A stretch of DNA of 45,775 bases from an uncultured Clostridia bacterium (GTDB lineage Bacteria; Bacillota; Clostridia; Oscillospirales; Ruminococcaceae). This document shows, one piece after another, positions 6,253 through 15,051 of the stretch (its first letter is position 1; each line of letters opens with the position of its first letter). A program made the translations under genes and the position numbers. The DNA lies in contig CAMNNQ010000173.1 in NCBI GenBank assembly GCA_946545645.1, forward strand, positions 1 to 45,775, given 5' to 3'. The notes beneath the pieces were generated by a model. That model searched no databases, was not told the origin of the DNA, and saw only the letters and a list, made by a program, of their open reading frames with translations.

Positions 6253-8607
6253 ATGAAAGAAGCAAACAATCGGACGGATACGCCGAATAAGATAATGAAA
6301 AATCGCCTGACACGAACTGTAGTCATAGCTATGTTCGCTGTCGTGATATGGATAGTCATACAGGTCTTCAAAGTCGCTGTAACAGAAGCCTCAAAATGGC
6401 AGGAGCTGGCCAATTCCCAGCAGGTGCGCAGCACTGTTACTCCCGCCTCCAGAGGGACTATCTATGACGCCAACGGTCAGGTGCTTGCGCAGAGCGCAAC
6501 AGTTTACAACGTCTACTGCGACCCGGTAATGCTCTGGGATTCATACCTGAACAAAAGGGATGAGCGTATCAAGGAGCTTACCGATCTCATAAGCGAGGAG
6601 AAGAACAGCCAGAAGAAGGCGGAGTATCAGGCAAAGCTGGCAGCTACAAAGCCCGCCCAGCAGACCTTCGACGAGCTGGTGCAGTTCCTTTCAGCAAAGC
6701 TCGGAGTCGAGACCGCCGAGGTCTCGGAGAGATGCCAGAACCGCAAATCCCAGTATGAGGTCATCAAGAAGAACGTCGATAAGACTACTGCCGCCGAGAT
6801 CGAGAAATATCTTACCGATGCAGACCTGGACGGCGTCCGCTGTGAGCCTACTACAAAAAGATTCTACCCGCAGGGAGCCCTTGCTTCCAATGTTATTGGG
6901 CATTTAAGCTACGACGGTGACGGCATCTACGGCCTTGAAGCCTACTACGACGACCGCCTTCGCGGTATCGACGGAAGAGTCATCACCGCTACAGCCCGCG
7001 ACGGAACAGAGATACCTTACAGATACAGACAGTCCTATGAAGCGCAGGACGGCTCCTCGCTGGTGCTGAACATAGACGTCAATATCCAGTATCAGCTTGA
7101 AAAAGCCCTGGAAAAGGCCTGCATCAAGAGCAAGCCCCATGACCGCGCCTGCGGTATCATTATGAATGCAAAGACCGGCGCTGTCCTGGCTATGGCGACA
7201 AATTACAGCTACGATCCGAACAATCCCGCCGAGATCAACGACGAGAATGCAGCCCTGAAGCTGGCAGGGCTTCCGGAGAATTCTCCGGAATACAAAAAGA
7301 TCCAGCTTGAAGCCTGGAGCACACAGTGGAAGAACAAGGCCATCTCCGAGCTCTATAACCCCGGCTCGGTTTTCAAGGTCATCACAGGCTCTTCGGCGCT
7401 GGAAGATAAGGTCATAACCCTTGAGGATACCTTCTCCTGCAATACCTTTATCCAGGTCGCAGAGGAGAAGATGCACTGCTGGTCCAACAGAGATCACGGT
7501 ATGCAGAATCTTGCTCAGGCTATGACCAACTCCTGCAACCCCGCATTCATACAGATAGGTCAGAGATTGGGAGTCGAAGAGTTCTCCAAGTTCTTCAAGG
7601 CCTACGGCTTTACAGAAAAAACAGGCATCGACCTTCCCGGCGAGGCCGACCCGATATACCACAGGGCAGAGAATATGTCCATAGTCGATCTGGCAGCCTC
7701 CAGCTTCGGCCAGTCCAACAAGATAACCCCGATACAGATGATAACAGCCTACTGCGCAGTTATCAACGGCGGATATCTCGTTACCCCGCAGGTCGTAGAC
7801 AAGGTCATCGACCCGAAGGGCAACGTTGTGGTGGATAATGAGCCGGTCATTAAGAGGCAGGTCATTTCCGCTGAAGTCTCCGCAAGAATGAGATCTATCC
7901 TCGAAAACGTTGTTACAGGCGAGCCGGGCTCCAACTCCTATATCAAGGGCTACCGTATCGGAGGAAAATCCGGTACTTCCCAGAAGCTGGACGAGGACGT
8001 TACAGGTAACACCTACGTCGCATCCTACTGCGCCTTCGCTCCCGCCGACGACCCTGAGATCGTTATGCTCGTCATGGTCGATCACCCGACAGGCGAGGAC
8101 TATTACGGCTCTCAGGTCGCAGCACCTATCTGCGTCGAGGTCTTTGAGCAGGTGCTCCCGTATCTCGGCTATTTCCCGACTTATACCGACGACGAGCTCT
8201 CTGAGCTCCAGGTAAATGTCCCCAATCTGGAATTCACCCAGCCTTTCGACGCCAGGGAGACCCTTACGGATCTCGGCCTGAGCGTAAGAGTCGTCGGCTC
8301 GGGCAATACAGTATATAAGCAGATCCCGTCGGCTGTGAATGTTGAGAAAGGCAGTACGGTCATCCTCTACACCGAGAGCGACTATATGATCGAAAACGCG
8401 ATCGTCCCCAACATCGCCGGGCTCACAAGAGAACAGGCCAAGACAGCCCTGAAAACTGTCGGGCTCAACCTCAGCTCGGAGGGAAGCGCTGTCGATCAGG
8501 CCGATGCAGTCGCATCCACCGATCAGAATTTCGCACCGAACACCGAAGCCCCCGTCGGCTCCGCAGTTTCAGTGACCTTTATCACAAAAAATGTAGGATC
8601 GCAGTAA
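6253..8607 (+). CDS. Class B penicillin-binding protein 2 (SpoVD/PBP2B type) with PASTA repeats
   Basis: A 784-aa transpeptidase that crosslinks peptidoglycan at the septum, or in the spore cortex if SpoVD. It has a short cytoplasmic tail, one membrane anchor (about 21-40), a PBP dimerisation region and a transpeptidase domain. The catalytic motifs are all present: S372-x-x-K375 (SVFK), S427-C-N429 and K572-S-G-T575. Two PASTA domains close the protein (about 652-708 and 717-780). The ATG at 6253 has GAGGGAG just upstream and gives the normal short N-terminus; the frame is open from 6187 but that extension lacks a ribosome site. The sequence alone cannot separate SpoVD from PBP2B. It pairs with ftsW downstream. 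Confidence 0.93.
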   Translation: MKEANNRTDTPNKIMKNRLTRTVVIAMFAVVIWIVIQVFKVAVTEASKWQELANSQQVRSTVTPASRGTIYDANGQVLAQSATVYNVYCDPVMLWDSYLNKRDERIKELTDLISEEKNSQKKAEYQAKLAATKPAQQTFDELVQFLSAKLGVETAEVSERCQNRKSQYEVIKKNVDKTTAAEIEKYLTDADLDGVRCEPTTKRFYPQGALASNVIGHLSYDGDGIYGLEAYYDDRLRGIDGRVITATARDGTEIPYRYRQSYEAQDGSSLVLNIDVNIQYQLEKALEKACIKSKPHDRACGIIMNAKTGAVLAMATNYSYDPNNPAEINDENAALKLAGLPENSPEYKKIQLEAWSTQWKNKAISELYNPGSVFKVITGSSALEDKVITLEDTFSCNTFIQVAEEKMHCWSNRDHGMQNLAQAMTNSCNPAFIQIGQRLGVEEFSKFFKAYGFTEKTGIDLPGEADPIYHRAENMSIVDLAASSFGQSNKITPIQMITAYCAVINGGYLVTPQVVDKVIDPKGNVVVDNEPVIKRQVISAEVSARMRSILENVVTGEPGSNSYIKGYRIGGKSGTSQKLDEDVTGNTYVASYCAFAPADDPEIVMLVMVDHPTGEDYYGSQVAAPICVEVFEQVLPYLGYFPTYTDDELSELQVNVPNLEFTQPFDARETLTDLGLSVRVVGSGNTVYKQIPSAVNVEKGSTVILYTESDYMIENAIVPNIAGLTREQAKTALKTVGLNLSSEGSAVDQADAVASTDQNFAPNTEAPVGSAVSVTFITKNVGSQ

Positions 8608-8638
8608 ATATGGCAATATCAAGAGAGAAGGAATGGAT

Positions 8639-10084
8639 ATGAAACTTTACGATATGTTCAGAGATATCGCAGAGGTCTCCCTGCCGGACAGAGAGATCAC
8701 CGACGTTACCTCCGATACCCGCCGCGAGTTAGCACCGGGGTTCGTCTTTGTCTGCATTAAAGGAAATACCTTTGACGGACATAACGCCGCCCGGGATATG
8801 CTCGATAAGGGCGCTGCTGTCATCGTCTGTGAGAGAGACCTCGGGATAGAGCAGCAGATAATCGTCAAGGATACAAGAGAGATATATCCAAGGCTCTGCG
8901 CCAGATATTTCGGAGACCCGCAGCGCTCTCTGAAGCTCATCGGCGTTACCGGGACCAACGGCAAGACAACGATAACCACCGTCCTCAAAAAAGTTCTGGA
9001 CGGCTTCGGCAAAAAAGTCGGGCTCATTGGCACCTGCCAGAATGAGATCTGCGATAAGATCCTCCCTGCTGTCCGCACTACTCCTGAGCCCTATGAGCTC
9101 TTCGAGCTGTTCAGACAGATGGTGGACGCAGGCTGCGAGTATGCCGTAATGGAAGCCTCCTCTCAGGGGCTGGAGCAGAAGCGCCTCGGGCCCTGCAAAT
9201 TTGCTGTCGGCATCTTTACTAACCTGACTCAGGACCATCTCGATGTCCACGGGACTATGGAGAACTACTATCAGGCCAAAAAACTCATGTTCGATGTTAC
9301 CGCTCAGGCAATAATCAATATCGACGATTTCTACGGCAGACGCTTTATGGAAGAAGTCGCCTGCCCGAAGAATACTTATTCCGCAGAGACAAAAGCCGAT
9401 TTCTATGCCGAGGATATCCTCCTTTCAGCCAGCGGCGTAAAGTATGTCTACTGCGACGGAAAGATCAAGCATAATGTTGATTTCAAGATGCCCGGAGTGT
9501 TCAATGTCTCCAATTCTCTCGCCGTTATCGCCTGCTGCGAGACCCTGGGCTTTGAGGCCGAGGCCGCTATCAGGCAGCTCAATAAGATGCACGGCGTCCG
9601 CGGCAGAGCAGAGGTCGTTCCGACAGGCAGGGATTTTACAGTCATCTGCGATTACGCGCATACACCGGACGCTCTGGAAAATGTCCTTTCCGCTATAAGG
9701 AACAGCTCGACAGGTAAGGTAAAGTGTCTCTTCGGCTGCGGCGGCAACCGCGATGCCACCAAGCGCCCGCTTATGGCTGCTGCTGCTGCGGATAACGCCG
9801 ATTTCCTTATCGTTACATCCGATAACCCCAGAAATGAAGACCCGGAGGATATCATAAACGACATCCTTAAAGGTCTGGAAGGGAAGAATACCCCCTATAT
9901 CAAGATCACAGACAGGCGCGAGGCTATCCACTGGGCTGTCAAGAATGCCGAGAAGGACGATATCATCGTTCTCGCAGGCAAAGGCCATGAGGATTATCAG
10001 ATCCTCGCCGGCGGCGTCAAGATACACTTCGACGAGCGCGAGGTAGTCGCAGAAGCGCTGGCTGAATGTGCAGCCGCAAACTGA
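8639..10084 (+). CDS. murE: UDP-MurNAc-tripeptide synthetase, meso-diaminopimelate adding
   Basis: A 481-aa Mur ligase that adds the third residue of the peptidoglycan stem peptide using ATP in the cytoplasm. The ATP loop GVTGTNGKTT is at residues 102-111. The DNPR motif at 395-398 is the known signature of ligases that use meso-diaminopimelate rather than lysine, so the wall is probably DAP type. I chose ATG 8639 because AGGA (8629-8632) lies 6 nt upstream; the ATG at 8633 overlaps that site too closely. It is followed by murF after a 17-nt gap. Confidence 0.95.
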   Translation: MKLYDMFRDIAEVSLPDREITDVTSDTRRELAPGFVFVCIKGNTFDGHNAARDMLDKGAAVIVCERDLGIEQQIIVKDTREIYPRLCARYFGDPQRSLKLIGVTGTNGKTTITTVLKKVLDGFGKKVGLIGTCQNEICDKILPAVRTTPEPYELFELFRQMVDAGCEYAVMEASSQGLEQKRLGPCKFAVGIFTNLTQDHLDVHGTMENYYQAKKLMFDVTAQAIINIDDFYGRRFMEEVACPKNTYSAETKADFYAEDILLSASGVKYVYCDGKIKHNVDFKMPGVFNVSNSLAVIACCETLGFEAEAAIRQLNKMHGVRGRAEVVPTGRDFTVICDYAHTPDALENVLSAIRNSSTGKVKCLFGCGGNRDATKRPLMAAAAADNADFLIVTSDNPRNEDPEDIINDILKGLEGKNTPYIKITDRREAIHWAVKNAEKDDIIVLAGKGHEDYQILAGGVKIHFDEREVVAEALAECAAAN

Positions 10085-10101
10085 GTCAAGGAGATGGTAG
10101 T

Positions 10102-11466
10102 ATGGAAAAAATGAGCCTTGCCGAGATAGTCTCTGCGGTGGACGGCAGCTTCGGCTATCCCGCCGAGCAGCTTATCGAAAGTATCACCACCGATACCAGA
10201 GACATCGGGCAGAATTCCGTGTTCATCGCTCTTAAAGGCGATAAGTTCGACGGCCACGATTTCGCAGCCGATGCTATGAGTTCCGGCGCAGCCGCTGTCA
10301 TTACGGAAAGACCTGTCGAGGGAGCAAAGTGCATCATCGTCGATTCTACAGCCAAGGCGCTGCTGGATCTCGCCCATTACTACCGCATGAAATTCGATAT
10401 CCCCCTGGTCGGGATAACAGGCTCTGTCGGGAAGACGACGACCAAGGATATGATAGCCTGCGTAGTATCGCACGGCTTCAGGACACTCAAGACCGTAGGC
10501 AACCATAACAATGAGATAGGCGTTCCCCATACCCTCTTCGGGTTGGATAACAGCTTTGGAGCCGCCGTGATCGAAATGGGAATGAACCACGCAGGAGAAA
10601 TGTCAAGACTGTCCCTCTGTTCTGCACCGACGATCTGCGTTATAACCAATATCGGTGTTTCGCATATCGAGAACCTGGGTTCGCAGGAAAACATCCTCCG
10701 CGCTAAAATGGAGATACTCGACGGCGCTTCACCCGATGCCCCGCTGATCCTGAACCGCGACGATAAATTCCTTGCTTCGGCTGATGTAAGGAGCGGCAGG
10801 GAAGTAATGTACTACTCCGTCAAGAAACGCGATTGCGACGTTTATGCCGCAGATATCGCTCCCGACGGAAGCGGCGTCGCCTTTACTGTCGTCTATAAGG
10901 GCGGGAAGTATAAGGCAAGGATCAATGCTCTCGGAGAGCATAATGTCAAGAACGCTCTCGCCGCCTTCTGTGTAGGCGTAAGGCTCGGGATCGATCCGGC
11001 TGTGTGCGCTGCCGCTATTGCGGATTATACTCCCGAAGGCCTGAGACAGAACATCAAGTCTGTCAAGGGAATGACATTTATCGTTGATTGCTACAACGCC
11101 GCGCCGGACTCTATGAAGGCTGCGCTGTCTGTCCTCTCGCAGGTCAGGATCAAGGAAGGCGGCAGAAGGTTCTGCGTCCTGGGAGATATGCTGGAGCTGG
11201 GTAAAAACTCCAGGACCTACCATAAGCAGGTAGGAGAATGTGTCCCCTCATCGGGCACCGATGCGCTCTTCTGCTTCGGAGAGAATTCCGTCTGCTATAT
11301 CGAGGGCGCAGTAAAGAAAGGCTTCGACGAAGCCTCCTGCAAGCATTTCGAGACCCGTGAGGCGCTTGCCTCCGAGCTCAGATCGCAGCTCAGAGAAGGC
11401 GACGCTGTCCTCTTCAAAGGAAGCCGCGGGATGAAGCTGGAAGAGGTCGTAGAGAGCCTTGAGTGA
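10102..11466 (+). CDS. murF: UDP-MurNAc-tripeptide--D-Ala-D-Ala ligase
   Basis: A 454-aa Mur ligase that attaches D-alanyl-D-alanine to complete the UDP-MurNAc pentapeptide. The ATP loop GITGSVGKTT is at residues 104-113, with the N-terminal uridine-binding domain before it and the NHNNEIGVP block of MurF after it. The C-terminal FVLGDM-type motif is present as FCVLGDMLELG. Length is normal. The start ATG 10102 has AAGGAG 8 nt upstream; an upstream in-frame ATG at 10066 lies inside murE and lacks a site. The last codons overlap the mraY-like gene. The neighbouring gene should make the lipid-linked product but looks degenerate. Confidence 0.95.
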   Translation: MEKMSLAEIVSAVDGSFGYPAEQLIESITTDTRDIGQNSVFIALKGDKFDGHDFAADAMSSGAAAVITERPVEGAKCIIVDSTAKALLDLAHYYRMKFDIPLVGITGSVGKTTTKDMIACVVSHGFRTLKTVGNHNNEIGVPHTLFGLDNSFGAAVIEMGMNHAGEMSRLSLCSAPTICVITNIGVSHIENLGSQENILRAKMEILDGASPDAPLILNRDDKFLASADVRSGREVMYYSVKKRDCDVYAADIAPDGSGVAFTVVYKGGKYKARINALGEHNVKNALAAFCVGVRLGIDPAVCAAAIADYTPEGLRQNIKSVKGMTFIVDCYNAAPDSMKAALSVLSQVRIKEGGRRFCVLGDMLELGKNSRTYHKQVGECVPSSGTDALFCFGENSVCYIEGAVKKGFDEASCKHFETREALASELRSQLREGDAVLFKGSRGMKLEEVVESLE

Positions 11467-12520
11467 TACCCTCGGCGGTGCTCTGCTCCGCTCGCTGCCG
11501 ATGCTGGCGGCAGCAGCCTCTCCGTTCCTGCTGGGGCTGCTGATGATCCCGTTTCTGCGCCGGCTCAAGACCGGCGGCAGAGAGCTCCGGATAGGCAGCC
11601 GCTTTTTGAAGGACGGCTCTGAGCCCTCTCTCGGGGGAGCAGTAGCCGGTATATCCTTCGCAGTATGGTTTTTCACCGCTGCTCTCGTAAACGGTCTGCC
11701 GGAGAAAAATGTGGGGAGGGATACCCTTCCGGCACTGATATTGTCAGGCTGCTTCGTGGTCATGATGACCGCTGTCAGCGGCTATGACGAGTTCATTAAA
11801 AAGTTCAGAGGTCAGGCGGCAGGGGTCAAGCCGCTTTTGCGTTTTATTTGCGAATATTTGCTCTGCTTCTCTCTGACGGTCCTGACCGATCTCTATTCCG
11901 GCCGCGATACGGCCGTACTTCTGCCGTTCTCTCTGGGATATATCGAGTTCGGCATTCTCTATTATCCGCTGACAGCGCTCTTTATGATGCTCTGTATCGG
12001 CGCATTCAAACTGCATTTCTGCCTCGGAGACGATTATTCACGCTCCGAAGACGGGCTCAGCGAGCTGTCGGGAGCCCTCTCCCTTGCCGCTGCAGCCATA
12101 GCGTGTACCATCGCGCCTTCGGCCTCGGCAAGACTCCTTTCACAGCTCGCAGGAGCGGTCTGCGCCGGGATGCTTGTCTGGACATTCAAGCCCTCCAAGC
12201 TGATCTCCGGGCATTCGGGTGCTTCTTTTATCGGTGCTGCATTCGCAGCAGCAGTGATGCTCTCCAAGCTGGAGCTGATGTTCCTGCTGGCAGCGCTGCC
12301 GCAGATTGCAGACTCCGCATTTGCCCTGATAAATCACATAAGATCAAAACGCCTGCCCCGGGGCAGTGAGGAGAACGATCCTAAAAAGACTCTCCATGCA
12401 GCCCTCTCCGAGTCAGGCTTCAGTAATACTGCGATACTCCTGATCTTCGCCGTAATGGGCGCGATCTCCTGCGCTCTCTGCGCAGTTTTCGGAGTATACG
12501 CTCTTTCCAAACGTTTCTAA
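11459..12520 (+). CDS. Degenerate MraY-family membrane protein in the mraY slot
   Basis: A 353-aa protein with about ten membrane segments, the length and position (murF-X-ftsW) of MraY, which makes lipid I. By eye it aligns with MraY throughout: residues 46-60 match the GPKSHLKKAGTPTMGG region, 108-114 (GYDEFIK) the FIDDYIK motif, 243-258 the HPAKVFMGDTGS region, and 312-319 the LHHHYELKG region. Key residues differ: the DD pair is D110-E111, the catalytic Asp of GDTGS is H252 (GHSGA), and HHH is H313-A-A. The NLTDGLDGL block is also eroded (SEDGLSEL). It is probably not a working translocase; a true mraY would then lie elsewhere. Start is TTG 11459 overlapping murF, or ATG 11501. Confidence 0.75.
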   Translation: MSDTLGGALLRSLPMLAAAASPFLLGLLMIPFLRRLKTGGRELRIGSRFLKDGSEPSLGGAVAGISFAVWFFTAALVNGLPEKNVGRDTLPALILSGCFVVMMTAVSGYDEFIKKFRGQAAGVKPLLRFICEYLLCFSLTVLTDLYSGRDTAVLLPFSLGYIEFGILYYPLTALFMMLCIGAFKLHFCLGDDYSRSEDGLSELSGALSLAAAAIACTIAPSASARLLSQLAGAVCAGMLVWTFKPSKLISGHSGASFIGAAFAAAVMLSKLELMFLLAALPQIADSAFALINHIRSKRLPRGSEENDPKKTLHAALSESGFSNTAILLIFAVMGAISCALCAVFGVYALSKRF

Positions 12521-12533
12521 GGAGGTCATAGAT

Positions 12534-13808
12534 TTGGCTGAATATACCGCCGATGGCTATTACGAGCCCTCGGAGATACCCGAGGAGGCCGCGCCCGAGA
12601 CCGAGCCCACGGCCGAAGAGCCCGAAAAGCCCAAGGCACCTCCCGCACCGAAGGTCGCTCAGGCGAGAAAAAAGATCAATTTCAGATTCATAACCGCAGA
12701 TATCGATAAGCCGTTCTGTATACTCGTTCTGGCTCTGCTGGTGTTCGGGATAGTGATGATGTTCTCCGCCAGCTATGCCTATGCTCTCTCTGAGCACGGC
12801 GACGGCTACTATTTCGTGACAAAGCAGATCAAATCCGCAGTCCTCGGGCTGGTGATGATGTTTCTGGTCTCGTTCCTGGATTATCACTTCTTCCAGACGA
12901 CTTTCGTCGCCTACGGTATCTTCGTGCTTACCGTCGGGCTGACGTTTATCACGACTTTCATCGGCTCCACCACCGCCGATGCGACCCGATGGCTCGACCT
13001 CGGATTTATCCAGCTCCAGCCTTCAGAGCTTATGAAGGTCGGCTTCATAATCATCTTCGCCTTTATTATGGCCGTCAATTTCCCGTATTTCAAGAAATGG
13101 CAGTTCTCGATATTGCCCTTCGCCGTTATAATGGCGCTGGTCATAGGCGTCCTCTTCCTGCAAAGACATATGTCTGCCGTTATGCTCATCGCGATAATCG
13201 GTCTTACCATGATGTATGTCAGCGGGATGCCGAAAAAGCATTTCTTTATCTTTGTCGGGGCAGCAGCTCTGCTGGGCGGTCTTGCTATCCTTTATAAGGT
13301 CTTCGTTGCCAAGGATTTCGGCTATATCACCGACCGTATCCAAAGCTGGCGCGACCCTCTCTCCGACCCGACTGACAAGACCCTCCAAACCTATAATTCC
13401 CTGATAGCCATAGGCTCCGGCGGGATATTCGGGCTGGGCTTCGGTGAGTCAAGACAGAAATACCTCTACCTCCCGGAATCGCAGAACGACTTTGTTTTCT
13501 CCGTTGTCTGCGAGGAGCTGGGGCTTGTCGGAGCCCTGACAGTAATCCTGCTGTTCGTTATGTTCATCCTCAGAGGCTTCTATATCGCCAGCCACGCCAA
13601 GGACCGCTTCGGGATGCTTATCGCAACAGGCATCACAATCCAGATCGGCGCTCAGGCGCTCCTGAATATCGCCGTTGCCACAAACGCCTTCCCGAATACG
13701 GGTATCTCGCTTCCGTTCTTCAGCTACGGAGGCACAGCGCTGGTCATCCAGCTTGCAGAGATGGGGATACTCCTCAGTATCTCAAGACAGTCCCATACAA
13801 GAAAATGA
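12534..13808 (+). CDS. ftsW: FtsW/SpoVE-type SEDS lipid II polymerase
   Basis: A 424-aa SEDS protein that polymerises lipid II into glycan strands with its partner class B PBP. After a cytoplasmic tail of about 60 residues, rich in Glu, Pro and Ala, come about ten membrane helices. The family C-terminal motif is FFSYGGTALVIQLAEMGILL, where the usual GGSS reads GGTA. The start is TTG 12534: AAGGAGG at 12519-12525 sits 8 nt upstream, and no ATG fits better. The gene belongs to the same run as murE-murF-mraY-like. It could serve division (FtsW) or sporulation (SpoVE); position does not separate them. Confidence 0.92.
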   Translation: MAEYTADGYYEPSEIPEEAAPETEPTAEEPEKPKAPPAPKVAQARKKINFRFITADIDKPFCILVLALLVFGIVMMFSASYAYALSEHGDGYYFVTKQIKSAVLGLVMMFLVSFLDYHFFQTTFVAYGIFVLTVGLTFITTFIGSTTADATRWLDLGFIQLQPSELMKVGFIIIFAFIMAVNFPYFKKWQFSILPFAVIMALVIGVLFLQRHMSAVMLIAIIGLTMMYVSGMPKKHFFIFVGAAALLGGLAILYKVFVAKDFGYITDRIQSWRDPLSDPTDKTLQTYNSLIAIGSGGIFGLGFGESRQKYLYLPESQNDFVFSVVCEELGLVGALTVILLFVMFILRGFYIASHAKDRFGMLIATGITIQIGAQALLNIAVATNAFPNTGISLPFFSYGGTALVIQLAEMGILLSISRQSHTRK

Positions 13809-13810
13809 TC

Positions 13811-13841
13811 CATCTGCCGCAGGCATAGCTTGCGGCAGATG
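13811..13841. other. Perfect 11-bp inverted repeat between ftsW and murG
   Basis: CATCTGCCGCA (13811-13821) and TGCGGCAGATG (13831-13841) form a stable hairpin with a 9-nt loop, right after the ftsW stop. There is no T-run after it, so it is not a classical terminator. It may act as an mRNA 3' stabiliser or partial attenuator; the murG promoter begins 8 nt later. Confidence 0.6.
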
Positions 13842-13848
13842 CTATGGA

Positions 13849-13877
13849 TTGACAAATCAGTTATTTTGGTATATCAT
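13849..13877 (+). promoter_or_regulatory. Promoter for murG and downstream genes
   Basis: TTGACA (13849-13854), a 17-nt spacer and TATCAT (13872-13877). A perfect -35 and a 4/6 -10 place the start near 13884, just upstream of the murG ribosome site, so the leader would be very short. Confidence 0.65.
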
Positions 13878-13896
13878 TGAATCTGGAGAGATCGTT

Positions 13897-15051
13897 ATGC
13901 TTAGAGTTTTGCTTGCCGGCGGCGGTACTGCCGGACATATCAACCCCGCACTGGCTATTGCCGAGATCATCAAGGAGCATCATCCCGATGCGGAATTCTG
14001 CTTCGCGGGCAACCCCGGGAAGCTGGAGGCCAAGCTCATCCCCCAGGCCGGATACCGCTTCGAGCCCATAAAGATCGAGGGCATACAGCGTAAGATCAGT
14101 GTCGGCAATATAGGGCGCAATTTCAAGGCCGCTCATTACCTCATCCATTCCGGCAGAAGAGCCAGGAAGATCATAACCGATTTCAAGCCCGATCTCGTTA
14201 TCGGAACAGGCGGATATGTCTCCGGGCCGATAGTCAGGATGGCTGCAAAGATGGGCATAAAGACCGCGATCCATGAGGCCAATGCCTTTGCCGGAGTTAC
14301 TACAAAGCTGCTGAGCAAGAATGTTGACCGCATTATGCTCACAGTCAAGGAGACCAAGAACCTTGACCCGGCAGTAAAGAATAAAGTAACTGTTACCGGC
14401 CTTCCCGTAAGACACGCCTTCGAGAAGAAGAGCAAGAGCGAAGCCAGACGGGAGCTGGGCTTTTCCGACAGCGATATCGTCATCCTCTCCTGCGGAGGGA
14501 GCCTCGGCTCAAAGACCATAAACGATACCGCTGCAAGGCTCTTTAAATGGTATTCGGAGACAGGCAGCAATGTCTGCCATATCCATTCTTACGGTACATA
14601 TAAGGATTATTCGGGCTTTACCGAAGAGCTGGAGCGCTCCGGCGTCAAGGTCAGGGGCAATAAGAGATATATCATAAGCGAGTATGTCAATATGCCGCTG
14701 GCGCTGACAGCCTGCGATCTTGTTATCACCCGCTGCGGTGCCAGCACACTTACCGAGCTGGAAGCCGTCGGCAGGGGAGCGATACTCATCCCCTCTCCCG
14801 TAGTCGCGGAAAATCATCAGTATCATAACGGCATGGTCCTGGAGCGCGCCGGGGCCGGCTTTGTGTTCGAGGAGAAGGATCTGGGAGAGGATACCGTCAA
14901 GGATAAAGTAGCAGAGCTCATCGCCTCTCCCGAAAAGCTCGCAGAGCTTTGCAGAAATGCAGCATCACTTTATATCGGAGATACAAACGAAAGGATCTAT
15001 GAGACCCTCCGCGGGCTCATTGAGCCGATACTTTCCTCTAAGGAGAAATAA
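13897..15051 (+). CDS. murG: UDP-GlcNAc:lipid I N-acetylglucosaminyltransferase
   Basis: A 384-aa GT28 glycosyltransferase that converts lipid I to lipid II at the inner face of the membrane. The N-terminal glycine-rich loop GGGTAGHINPALA lies at about residues 8-20. The donor-binding C-domain carries GGSLGSKTIN and the ITRCGASTLTELEAVGRGAILIP-type segment. Length is normal. The ATG at 13897 has GGAGAG 6 nt upstream and gives the canonical N-terminus; the open frame further upstream runs through ftsW and is not used. It abuts the next gene directly (stop 15051, start 15052). Confidence 0.95.
   Translation: MLRVLLAGGGTAGHINPALAIAEIIKEHHPDAEFCFAGNPGKLEAKLIPQAGYRFEPIKIEGIQRKISVGNIGRNFKAAHYLIHSGRRARKIITDFKPDLVIGTGGYVSGPIVRMAAKMGIKTAIHEANAFAGVTTKLLSKNVDRIMLTVKETKNLDPAVKNKVTVTGLPVRHAFEKKSKSEARRELGFSDSDIVILSCGGSLGSKTINDTAARLFKWYSETGSNVCHIHSYGTYKDYSGFTEELERSGVKVRGNKRYIISEYVNMPLALTACDLVITRCGASTLTELEAVGRGAILIPSPVVAENHQYHNGMVLERAGAGFVFEEKDLGEDTVKDKVAELIASPEKLAELCRNAASLYIGDTNERIYETLRGLIEPILSSKEK

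Noticed and set aside
6904..8085. Antisense frame of 393 aa opposite PBP2
   Set aside because: Fully inside a well-supported gene, no ribosome site or domain; codon-pattern shadow.
13811..13841. Terminator between ftsW and murG
   Set aside because: Perfect stem but no T-run; kept as an unassigned hairpin.
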